From assembly GCF_008831285.2 (NCBI RefSeq), contig NC_045146.1, positions 3,810,001 through 3,874,000 on the forward strand: 64,000 nucleotides of DNA, in the 5' to 3' direction. The translations under genes were made by a program, and so were the position numbers. Within the stretch, counting starts at the first letter, position 1; every line of letters begins with the position of its first letter. The notes under the pieces were generated by a model. That model saw only the letters and a list, made by a program, of their open reading frames with translations. It had not been told where the DNA came from and ran no database searches. This document shows, one piece after another, positions 22,404 to 33,208 of the stretch. The stretch is from Nymphaea colorata (taxonomy: Eukaryota; Streptophyta; Magnoliopsida; Nymphaeales; Nymphaeaceae).

Positions 22404-22568
22404 CACTCGTCGACGATGGGTAATTTTAACAAACGTCCAGCTATGGACGTTGCTAAAAATGTGCAATTACGGACATGTCTCTTCTTCAAACGTCGGTAAA
22501 AGTTGATGATGTTCACCGATGTTATATTTTCAACAAGTCGGTAAAACCTTTTTTTTTTTTTGATAGTG
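22404..22568. mobile_element. CACTA-type transposon terminus (single end), unit A
   Basis: The segment ends TTTTTTGATAGTG at 22568. The reverse complement starts CACTATCAAAAAA, a CACTA-type terminal inverted repeat. Inside are subterminal words in both orientations (GTCGGTAAA twice, CACCGATG) and a perfect hairpin AACGTCCA-GCTA-TGGACGTT near 22431-22450. No opposite CACTA end was found in the unit, so this is probably a remnant end. Confidence 0.6.
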
Positions 22569-25453
22569 GATGTTTTAAGCCTATGTCAGAGACTCAAAAA
22601 GGAAGACATGTACTACGATCCGGCTAATTAGTGGATGACCTTGCAGCATCCAAGCTAAATTGCCATCACTGCTTCTAATAAAACTCTTATTTACCTTGAT
22701 GGATCAGGCCGTAGAAATCACACATGATAATAGAAGAGAAACGAAAAGGACTTCAATTTCCAAAAGTAAACAACGTTCACTTTTTTCATACAAGAAAATT
22801 TTCAAAAATTTGAATTTTACTTACATTCATGCCCATCAAACGAGCCCTTATTGATAACTCGATAAAGGAAAGTCTAGTTCCTCCCTAGACCTGGGTTGAG
22901 CAACTCTGCATCTAGTCCCGAGCCAGCCCAGTCTAAAAGGTATGGGATAGTTGGCTCAAGCTCGGCCCATACTAAGCCCGCTTCTTACAACCCAAGCTGT
23001 GCAGTAACCCTACTGAGGGCCGTTAGTGATCCTAACTTGGCTCTAATTTTGTACACGTCAGCATGTTGAACCAGTGGCAGGGATGCATAGGGGCTGATAT
23101 TAGTCACTGTCTACACCAACCCAGTAAAAGTTATATTAAAAAATTCAAATCATAAAAACTTAAAATACATGATGTGCCCACATTAGACCTAGGCTGATGA
23201 CTCGAGTGCCTTTCAGCAAAAAAAAATCTGGTTCTACCATTGCTTTGAACAAGATTTTAATTTACAAATCTCTATAATTCTTGTGATCCTTAAATTTTTT
23301 TCATCTTTTATACTCTCAAATGGAGGCACAAGGGTATAACATTCGGAGTTTTATGTCAAAGGCAGTTTCTCTTAAATAAACAGTAAAACTAACTTCTACT
23401 TAATTACTGAGCTATTAACCTACACTAATGGGCAGTAAATAGCATAGGTTAGAAAAAAAAAGGCAGCTAAACTTGAAAATGAAGGCACAAAGATAGAAAA
23501 AAGAAAAAGCAGCTAAACTTGAAAATGAAGGCACAAATATATGAATTGGGAAGTTTTATACCGAAAACGGTTTCCCTAAATAAACATTAGAAAAAATGTG
23601 AAAAATGCTGCTATGTAATTTCCACTTAATTACCGAGCTGTTAACCTACATTAATGGGCAATAAATAGAGATAAGTTAGAAAAAAACCGGAAAAGACGAG
23701 CCCCAAAATATTGTTCTGACATTTTTTGGCCGTTATTTGGCCGGAAAATGTCATGCATACAAGCATTTCCAGTTAGGGCAATACCATTCCGGCAATCCCA
23801 GACATGAACGACCAGAACCACCGGTAACAATTTCGGCTGCACCCAAGGGTGTTTGGGTGAGACTTTAATACCCGACTCACCTTTCCACTCCATGTTGCTT
23901 ATCCCCAAGGATGTAAAAGGAAAAAAAAAAGATGGCTTATCTTTACAAGTCAATTTCCAATCACATCAGGACATTCAATCAATTTCATGTTCCTTGTGGA
24001 ATATTTTCCATGGGTTACCATCCATTTGTGTCCCATAAGTCCTTTTACGCAGACTTTAAATCCTTCAATTTCCTTGGTACCCATGGAAAAGTCATTGCAG
24101 TTTCACATCAATATCTTCTCAAACCCCCCCCCCCCCTGAAACTTGGCTGCTTCTGCCGCCATAGAGCCGTAAATAGACTCAAAACCTGTCGCCTGACTAC
24201 TAAGGGAGCCAGAAATTTTTTCAGGTGGGGGCACTTATTCAATACCTTTAATTTCTTTGGGGTATTTATATATATAACAATCAAATATATTAAAACATTA
24301 ACATGTATATTAAACTAATTTTGTGAGGCTTGCATGGGCAACTGCCCAAGTGCCCACATCAATCACCATGTGGCTTTCCATTCCCATTTCCGCACAATGC
24401 CAAGCGCATGCCTGGATTTCTTGTGAGACTTACCGCAAGGACACAAGAAATGTATCATATCTTCTTTCTAAAGGGCTTTTAAACAACTTTTGGGAGTGTT
24501 TGGGTGCCGCCGAAAGTAGATTTGAAAAAAAAAAACCCAGTCTCGACACAACCTGATTTTGTAAAATGGAGTGAAAACCTGACTCCCCTTAGGTTATTCA
24601 TAAAACACCGGTTTTGGATGTCTTCCTCAAACAAACAACAAACCAAGTTTTCAAAACTCATAAAAATTTTGATTTATATAAAATCCAGGTTTTCACAAAG
24701 CTGGATTAGATGAATGTGTCATTCAAATGCAGCCATAATCTTTTCACTTTGTGGTTTTTTAGGAAAATCTTTGTCAAAGTTCAACATATACCTGACCGCT
24801 AGCAAAAGTAGGGAAAATAGAGTCCTGGTTTTAGCATGTTGATATCGCGAAAAATGATGTTGGTGTCAATTAAATAAGTGAATGTTTCAAAAGTATCATG
24901 TTCTACTCAGCATTATGATGGGCCTATGAAAATACTGTTCCTGAAGTTTGGATATTAATTTTCCAACGTGAAACAAGTGGAAAACAAAACGTTGATCAAA
25001 CTTAAGAGTTACTACAAACAATTAATAAGGGACTAAAGAATATGAAGGCGTTGTAAGCAGCACATTGTATTTTCCAAACATATACATATTGTTTAAGAAG
25101 TCATGATGTAATTATGGATGTTTTATAAATCAATCAATCAATAATTATGCCATGTTTTCTGAAACAGAAGCATGACATTTTTAGAACAAGTACTATAATC
25201 ATGTGTTTTGAGAACATAATATTCTTCTTAATAAACGCCACATAGATGGTTGGCATTGGTTTGCCGAAAGAAGAGAGTTAGTTCAATTTCTATGGACTAC
25301 CCAATCGAAAGATGGGTTGTATAGGCATCCAAAATAACGACCGAACCTTTCGTCCATGTTCTTTTCAGAGAGGAAAAAAGACAGGGAGAGCGTCGTCATT
25401 AGATGACTTCTCATGGCAGTATTAGCTTATCGTGGGAATGGGACTGAGCGCTA

Positions 25454-25455
<2 letters not shown>
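22569..25455. other. right part of unit A, no supported gene
   Basis: AT-rich. It contains two short direct copies of GCAGCTAAACTTGAAAATGAAGGCACAA-type sequence near 23463 and 23508, a poly-C run near 24124-24136 and a transposon-like patch at 24205-24355. Open frames such as 23651-23953 (minus) and 24323-24556 occur in more than one unit but are disrupted in at least one and lack domains. Equivalents: 33209-35995 and 43407-46260. Confidence 0.45.
24205..24355. repeat. short GGAGCCAG...GGGCAACTGCCC patch (transposon-end-like)
   Basis: Starts GGAGCCAGAAATTTTTTCAG, is AT-rich in the middle, and ends GGGCAACTGCCCAAGTGCC. Related wording recurs near 15533 and at 56410-56444 (GGGCAGTTGCCCATGGC). 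Such wording is frequent at the ends of dispersed repeats in plants; the family is not identified. Confidence 0.4.

Positions 25456-25487
<32 letters not shown>
25456..25487. repeat. (TA)n microsatellite near the right end of unit A
   Basis: About 32 bp of alternating TA, about 45 bp before the A/B junction. Counterparts at 35996-36028 (one TT interruption) and 46262-46288. Confidence 0.9.
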
Positions 25488-25488
<1 letters not shown>

Positions 25489-25702
25489 TAACTCTTTGGT
25501 GTTAAACCCAGCAAAAATAAGATAAGTATTTAAATGGATAAATGCATAAATTTATCTTCACTTGACCTATAAGTTGAAACTTTCAAAGGATGAGATTTCT
25601 TAATAAACTAATAAACGCTAAGTTGAAAATTGCAAAGCAAGAGATTTCTTAATATACTAATAATAGTGAATGTGCATGTGAGTGAGCAATCAATCAAGAC
25701 AA

Positions 25703-25742
25703 GGGAGGGAGGGAGGGAGGGAGGGAAGAGAGAGAGAGAGAG
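25703..25742 (+). repeat. (GGGA)n/(GA)n tract, unit B
   Basis: Same tract as at 15111, uninterrupted GGGA repeats followed by (GA)n. Confidence 0.85.
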
Positions 25743-27172
25743 AAGGGTAGGTATGGGGCATTATGTTGGGATACCTTAAGTAAGGAATATTGTGGTGACC
25801 ATTCGAGCTGTAGCCCTCGCATAATCACTTCCAAGTAGAGGCCTCTTGGAAATAAAAGACAACTAAAAGACAATTCAGGATCATGTCCAATCACATGTAA
25901 ATTAAAAAAAGGGACCATCCAAGTCCTAGAGGAATAAAGAAAATTGAAGCCTTAGATTGATGACATAAAAATGGATGGATACAGACATGGGTGGAGCCAG
26001 AAATTAGTAAAGTGGGGAAAGAGGGAGGGGCCACAAACCATTTTTAAAGTTTAAGAATCCAAAGAGCTGAAGGCCCGGCTGATCCTTTTATTACAGAACT
26101 ATACTACATAAAAGACTTTAACTACAACTAGAATAAAACAAAGAACAAAGATGGAACAGATGAAATTTATATAGCTCACAAAAACAAGATTAGGTGAAGC
26201 CAAGGACATACCACTATGCAACTTTGAAAAACTTTTGAAGAATATCACCTAGTGATTTTGAAATGAAAAACACTAAGTTTGGGTTATGCAGTTAAGATGG
26301 AATGATGAGTCAGCTTAATCACTTGTCCCAAATGGTCTACCTCTCCAAAGACAATAGGAAATGATAGATACTTCAACACGCTCAGCATGGTTGGACTACG
26401 TTTGAGGGGTTTCATCTAGTTCACAAAAGGACTAGCAATTTGGTAATGAAATGGGCAAACATTTTTATGACCAAAGGGGGATTGGTTAGTTCTTACTATG
26501 CCTAGGAAGCCTGTAAACATTCAAGAGACGTCAAGTTTTTACTTTGAATTTCAAAATAGTTCAAAAATGATCAATTCAACTCATAAGCTTGAGTGCTCGT
26601 GTAGTACAATAATATAACCTTCATGTACCTTTAGTACCATACAAGCATTAGGTTTTATTTCGCATCAATGTTGTCGAATCTCTAGAAGGAATGTCTTTCA
26701 ATTTCCAGAATATGAACAGAAAGGAATCATCATCGACATCCTAGATAATTAAAAAAAGGAGTAGATATTGACCTCAAAAATCATACATCCATGAAAGATT
26801 GTCGCATTCAATTCTTGCCAGTTCAGCCTTCATGTCTTTCATCTCTTGGCAGACACCTTTTGTTTTTTTCTTGTGTTTTTTTTTTTTTTTTGGTCCGACC
26901 TTCACCTTTGAGGGAATACCTCACCACCCCAAAGGCTACTATGAAGCTCCACTGCTTTGGTGGTTATGTGTAGCTTTGTCACGTGTCAAACCCGCTTTAC
27001 CTTACGGGTTTTCTACGAGCCGAAAGTTCACAAGTCATTATCTTCGCAAAATAGACATAAATCACCTTTATGCTTACCCGGTGATCTCGATTACTGACTC
27101 AGAGGAATGACTACAAGCCCCGAGCCCATCTCTCAACTCTCATTTTACTGCATGTCAAGATCTTATAGAGCA

Positions 27173-27817
27173 TTTTGGCTTTTCGCTCAAGATGTTTTCC
27201 TGCTAAATCCTTGCAGATGCTTGATCACCAGAGTCAATAGCATTTTCTAGTCTTGACTTTCTCAACTTCATAGGATTTTTCTTCACTGCTCATATCCAGG
27301 ATTTTTTCAATTTTCCTCTTCATTGAAGGACGACAAGAACTTGAAATTTTCGCCTTCCATTTGGAAAGGTACCAAGAATAAAGCAAGGCACATCATTGTG
27401 TGAGAAAATACTTTAAAAATATTTTTAAGGAAAACTGAAAAGTTTCTCTNNNNNNNNNNNNNNNNNNNNNNNNNNNNNNNNNNNNNNNNNNNNNNNNNNN
27501 NNNNNNNNNNNNNNNNNNNNNNNNNNNNNNNNNNNNNNNNNNNNNNNNNTTTTGGCTTTTCGCTCAAGTGTTTTCCTGCTAAATCTTGCAGATGCTTGAT
27601 CACCAGAGTCAATAGCATTTTTCTAGTCTTGACTTTCTCAACTTCATAGGATTTTCTTCACTGCTCATATCCAGGATTTTTTCAATTTTCCTTTCCATTG
27701 AAGGACGACAGAACTTGAAATTTGTCGCTTCCATTTGGAAAGGTACAGAATAAAGCAAGGCACATTGTGTGAGAAAATACTTAAAAATATTTTTAAGGAA
27801 AACTGAAAAGTTTCTCT
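27173..27817. repeat. overlapping contig ends flanking the gap
   Basis: TTTTGGCTTTTCGCTCAAG begins both flanks (27173 and 27550) and AGTTTCTCT ends the left flank and its counterpart (27449 and 27817). The right copy has losses such as CCAAG to CAG. Best explained as a join of overlapping contigs, not a biological duplication. Confidence 0.85.
27450..27549. other. assembly gap (100 N)
   Basis: Exactly 100 Ns, a conventional unknown-size gap. The 277 bases left of it (27173-27449) recur right of it (27550-27817, about 268 bases) with several one-base losses, so the two contig ends overlap and no sequence need be missing. Confidence 0.97.
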
Positions 27818-28289
27818 TTTACAAAAGTTCTTGTATCAAATGGTATATCACCAGGGAATGAACTATACTCCTTAAAGAGATGGTGAATGTTAAGAAACGA
27901 ACTTCACAAATCTTTCATAAAATAGTGTCTTCTATACAAAAGTGATTTAAGTGTGGCTCAGCCTAATTGAAAGGTGTTCACCTAGGCGTTGGGTGGGCTG
28001 CCTAAGTGCTCTTTTGACTACTAAGCAAGTTGCAATATTTTGAAATCCAGACATCAGAATGAATTTCATTACTGCATAGTGTCAACCAATATGTAAAAAT
28101 ATAGCACAATAGACACTGTTCTTTGTTCTAATGTAGGCCCAAGGGAAAATTGAAATTGCTGGCATAGGGAAAAATAAATGCACCATGCTTGTTTGGGTAC
28201 AAATGGCTTTGACAACTGCCAAATGTTATCAATTCATTAAAAAAAGGAATGTAAACTTTGAATGAACAAACAAACAAAATTTGATTACA

Positions 28290-28577
28290 ATGACTTTCAT
28301 GCTCTAGCTCTTTTTGGTGAATAGCCTTTTCTATCATCACCAAGTTGGATATAAAACCCATATGGTCCATTTTCAACAAAATCTGCAAAGAGAAACAATA
28401 TGCATGACAAACAACAGACACAAAAAAAATGAATTTCCCATGGATTTCATTTGTCAGAATCCGAGGCACCAACATGAAATACCAACCTTTTCATTAGAGG
28501 TTGGGTGCAACCTATTGACTTTGGTTGGAAGCACCAGTCTGGTTTATCAACCAATCATCATCTTCATCACCAATAAC
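28290..28577 (-). pseudogene. type IA DNA topoisomerase I fragment, unit B
   Basis: Same two blocks as in unit A (exon 1 28497-28577, exon 2 to 28382). The TTTGCAG acceptor is present. One-base losses in the coding blocks break the frame (for example a shortened A run before GGACC, and a lost stretch in the DD-rich part). These may be assembly errors, as this part of unit B is indel-rich. Confidence 0.7.
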
Positions 28578-29850
28578 CTGTTTTGGAAATGTACCTACGA
28601 AGGACATCGCATATTGATTAGCTTGACTAGATTGCTGAACAGTGTTCAGTAGGACATATAGCATTATACTTTTACAGTTTTCACTAGAGCTTCAAGGCCA
28701 ACAACAGATGCACATGAATGTAACATGTATGTGTGTGGGGGAGAGGAGAGTTGTACTACATCAAACTATAGCTCATGAAGAAAAATAGGGATTCAAAGAC
28801 TACTTGCAGGCAACAACTGCCAGTCTAGGATAAAATGGACAAAAATAAAATCTTGGTTGTTACATTTGACCAATATGAAATAAGAATAACTAGTTTTACA
28901 TGTAAAATCTGCAAGATAAAAAGCAGAAGTATTTTTTCTAAAAACGTCACGAGCATTTTGGATGTTGATCGCAACCAACGAAGTTCCAAAACCATGTCTA
29001 CTGACTTTAAAGATCAAGCTCCCAACTAGACAACTGTAACAAAGGTCATAGATTTAATTTTACAGAATATGACATTTCTTTGCGAATACAATAATACTTG
29101 ATTCCTTTTTCAAAAGCAGAAAAAGCAAACAGACAAGAAGAACACAGAACCATATACAAGCTAACGGCCTCAGGATTGGCCTCTATCGAGCTCATATCAA
29201 TATGACAAATCCCAAACAAACATGTACAGATAAATAATTGAACATTAAATTTTCCTTTATTTTTCCAAAAGTTGGAAATATGATTTTGCATTTTCTGCAC
29301 ACAGTCCTGTGTCTGTGTGACAAGCAAAACACATGCACACTAGTGCCATTTTATATGAGAGCATTTTTCATTATAAACAAACTTTGTGCATATTCTATCA
29401 GTTCTTGAGTACCTTGCTCTTTTCTAATTCTCTGTCCTTTCATGTTTAACTTGGTCACACACAAAATTCCTTAGCGCTCTGGTCGGAAACTTCTCAAGCA
29501 AATTTTGCAAATAGCTTAATAATATTTACCATATCAGCACATTACAAATATGAAAGTGTTTTCATGCTTGTACATGCATTGGCCTCCTTGAACACCCCAA
29601 AAGAAAAGCGAGATTGAATGCATTAGCCATCCAGCAAACTCACAACTCAATAGGTTAATATGTTAGTATCAAATCTCCTCTGCTCGCCTTTGGTCATTCA
29701 TGAAACCTTGGTAGAAATTAGGTGCAGGAAATTATATCTGAAGCCAGATAACTGTGCAGTAGGGTACTAGTTGAACCAAAAAGAAGAAGAAGAAGTGTAC
29801 ACCAGCATAAGTACCTAGGACAAGTTCTGTGTTTAATAAGTAGAGAAGAG

Positions 29851-30411
29851 AATTTTATTTCACCATGCACAGGGATAAATGTCATTAGTTCTAAATGGGT
29901 CTTCAAATTAAACGAAATAACGATGGCTCCATTGCTAGGTACAAAGTGAGATTGGTGTCTCATGGCTTCCTCCAAGAGGCATGAGGTATAAAATATATAG
30001 AGTCTATAGGCGGTTTTGGTATGTAGTTGTGCAGCTGATGTGGTCTTCCTGGGCACGAAGAAAACTGAAGATGATTGATCGCTCCAGCACTAAGGCTGAG
30101 TATAAGTCTAAGTCTCTCACTTCCACTGCTATTGAACCTCTTTGGTTAAAGGCCTTGCTAAAATAATTTAACATTAATATAACTTGTCTACCAACTCTTT
30201 GGCGTGACAATATTGATGCTTGTACTAAGCACGTCGAAGTTTATTTTCATTTTGTATGAGATCATGTAAAACTAAGGCAATATTCAAATCAAGTTTATAT
30301 GGTATGCAAAGCAGCTGGCAGAGGGTTTGATCAAATCTCTTGGTATGGCTGCATTCAAGGAGTTTAAAACCAAGCTTAACATGATGGATCCACATTGAGC
30401 TTGTAGGAGCA
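29851..30411 (+). pseudogene. copia pol 3' remnant, unit B
   Basis: Same RT-start/RNase H fusion as at 19213, with extra one-base indels (for example one A fewer in the KLKRN-coding part, and a C/A shift in GGCACGAAGAAAA). Confidence 0.82.
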
Positions 30412-31067
30412 TGTTAAGGGAAGTGCTGAAGAAGGTAACTCTCCTACAATGATGGTAAAGGATGGCAAGGTGGTTCTGAAGGACGATGAACCATTCTCAG
30501 CAAGAGAATCTCATCTCTATGATAAGAAAATAAGATCAGAAGAAGATCGAACAACAGAATGGAGATGATGTTAATCCCTAGAATCTTGGATCACCTTATA
30601 TCTTGTTGTCGTCATTGTATCTATCCTTATTGATTATGAGTTGTTATATATGATGTGTAATATTGAAATTCAATTTTCAGAAAACTTCTCAATACAATTC
30701 GATCAAATTTTACAAAACTTTCTATGCTATTTTCCTAAAAAGATATAATTGTCAAATCTGTTGAAGAAGACAAGTGCGGCATGCATGAAAATGAAGATGA
30801 ATCTGAGTTATGCATCACCAAAGAAATTATTCATTTAAAATTAAAGAAGACACACCATCTTATTTTGAATCAAGTAAATGTAATTCATTTGCAAAAGTGT
30901 AATAATTTGCTATTCAAAGGAATCTCTCATCTCATCTTTGGCAAGAGAATAAGAGAGAAACTCGATGGAGGATGTAGGTGTTTTTTTATCATTATGTTTT
31001 GTTACATTAATTGTGTTTTATTTTTCTTTCCCCTCTTTTTGCTCAAAATTTTCTTGAAACTCTGACA
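30412..31067 (+). repeat. copia LTR, unit B
   Basis: Counterpart of 19771-20429 with the same termini, followed by the PBS at 31068-31081. Confidence 0.82.
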
Positions 31068-33043
31068 TGGTATCAGAGCTTTTCCTCTCAAGGAACCCAC
31101 ACTGATCTTAGGCAGTGCATCTTCTTCTTTTTTTTTTTCATTCGGACTGATTTTTCATTCTTAATTTTAAGTCGTTATGTTATGATCTGCATAAAGCAAT
31201 CTATATAGCAACAACTACTAGTTCAGTAACATCAACCTCAATAAGTAGCATAAACATCTGCAATTCTGACATAAGTGCAGGTTATTTTCCATTGTTATCT
31301 ACCCTTGCTAGCTGTAGTAATTTCTAATTGTGTCGCTTATATAAGAAAAACTATCTTCTATAAGAAAGTAAGTTTATTCAACTTTGGTTTCTTACAACCT
31401 ATGCAGTTTTGTTTATGGTTAAAAGAAATGCATGCCGAACTTTTTAGAAGAAAATGGTTCACTTGTTAATAATCCAGATTTTGTTATCTGAGTCAGACTT
31501 GATCAACTACTTCATAGTTGGCTTGTTCCTCTTTGGTTGAACCCTTTCACTCATGTTTACACCTCAAACTTTTTGAATGGCAATTTTGAAAAAATTTTCG
31601 GACTAGAGTTGATGTCTGCCTAATCCAATTCTAGATCCAAGTCCAGGAACCACTTGCAAAACTCAACAAACTGCGGCAATTAAGATTTTTGTCAAATTTA
31701 GGCCCAAGTTTAAGTTTGAGATCGATGCAAATCGAGATCTAAAACTTAAATTTTCAATCAAGATTAAAATGATCATTAGTGAAAATTAAAGTCTCATTCC
31801 AACGCGAAGAGGGACAAATAAGTTAGTGTGACTCTCTCACTTTCTATCTCTCTCTAGAAAAATTAAGAATGAATCGCCTAGAGTGACGATCTCCTCGTTT
31901 TCCTAAAAAAACTACTTAGGAAAACAATTCACAATAATCCTAATCCAGATTATGAGTTAATCCATTCCCAATTTAAGCGAGTTGAAAGACTCTTTCAACA
32001 TCGATGTGCCATGACAAAGCGCTCGAGACTAGATCAGCCATGATCCAGACCAATCAAATAAAGGGTGGCTCAAGCACACTCCATAAAAAAATTTTCTAAA
32101 CAAACTAATTGGTTTTTCAAAATAGTGAAAAGGCGAGGAGGCATTCAAATAATAAATCTTTCTTCATCCTCATCTAGAATTTCTGAAAATACAAGAGAAA
32201 AGTCCAAAAAGGCTTACCCCTTTTACTAGTTTCAAATTTCATGAAAAGTGAACAAGTGTTTTGAAAAACGAAAAGATGGGGCAGCCCATTTGGACGTCCC
32301 CCTAGCTGGTTCAAAGAATGGAACCAAAGAATTCTGGTTCAATTGAAAGGGGAGCCAGCCATTAAAGATGTTCCTCTTTTCTTTTCTTTCTCATTTGAAT
32401 CATAACTATCTGGTGAAAGACCAAATCTCCATGGCTGACATGAAGAAGCCAAAGTAAGAGAGCTCATTGGCAAGGGAGAAGGTGCCCCTTGCATGCGCAT
32501 GCAGTCCTTGCTTCCTCTCTATGCGAAAATCATTGGAGATTGTTCCTGTTCATGATCTAAACCACCTCTTGCAAGCAGCTAAGAGCCCTTGGAAAATTTT
32601 TAGTAGCCTTGACGTCTCTCTCCAGAGGTCTCACGCCATCCTCTTAAGTCCTCCCCAAATTCTCTCACTCTAGACAAGAGACTTTGGGCACCCCAGCTGC
32701 AACAGCTATCAAGAAGAAGACGTAAAATCCTTGGACGTCAAGTTTGCTAGACACCAACTTGAATTCAGCCAAGCTTCTCTAGGCAGCTCTTACTCTATCT
32801 GCCTCCAAGCAACCTCGAGCCTAGCTGCTTAGTTAGGTGTTCTCAACTCGGCTCAAAATCCAAGTCGTCTAGGCACCCCCTGCTCTAGCCGACTTCTCCA
32901 TTCAAGGCGTCACAGCCGAGGCAGGTGCAGCCTAAGCATTCTACTCAGGGCGACTCAGCCTAACTCACTCCCCGCATCCTAGGCGTTTCAGTCTAGCCAA
33001 TCACTTGCTCAAAGAGTTTGAACTTCAAACGACACAGTAGCTT

Positions 33044-33208
33044 CACTCGTCGACGATGGGTAATTTTAACAAACGTCCAGCTATGGACGTTGCTAAAAAT
33101 GTGCAATTACGGACATGTCTCTTCTTCAAACGTCGGTAAAAGTTGATGATGTTCACCGATGTTATATTTTCAACAAGTCGGTAAAACCTTTTTTTTTTTT
33201 TGATAGTG
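33044..33208. mobile_element. CACTA-type terminus, unit B
   Basis: Same structure as 22404-22568, ending TGATAGTG at 33208. Confidence 0.6.

Larger units (their letters stand above)
14934..25529. repeat. tandem repeat unit A (~10.6 kb)
   Basis: First of three head-to-tail copies. It starts at a TTAA (14934-14937) next to unique sequence on the left and runs to the TTAA at 25530, where unit B starts with the same AAATGGATAAATGCAT. It retains a 122-bp stretch (15252-15373) missing from B and C and has a private 151-bp duplication (16226-16505). Long stretches are near identical to B and C, with isolated substitutions that B and C share against A. Confidence 0.93.

Noticed and set aside
23651-23953. 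100-codon minus-strand frame, partly repeated in B and C
   Set aside because: Truncated or shifted in B, no recognisable family, AT-rich low-complexity start.
24323-24556. Open frame MRLAWATAQ... found in all units
   Set aside because: Starts inside a repeat-like patch, ends in an A run, is frame-broken in B, and has no domain.
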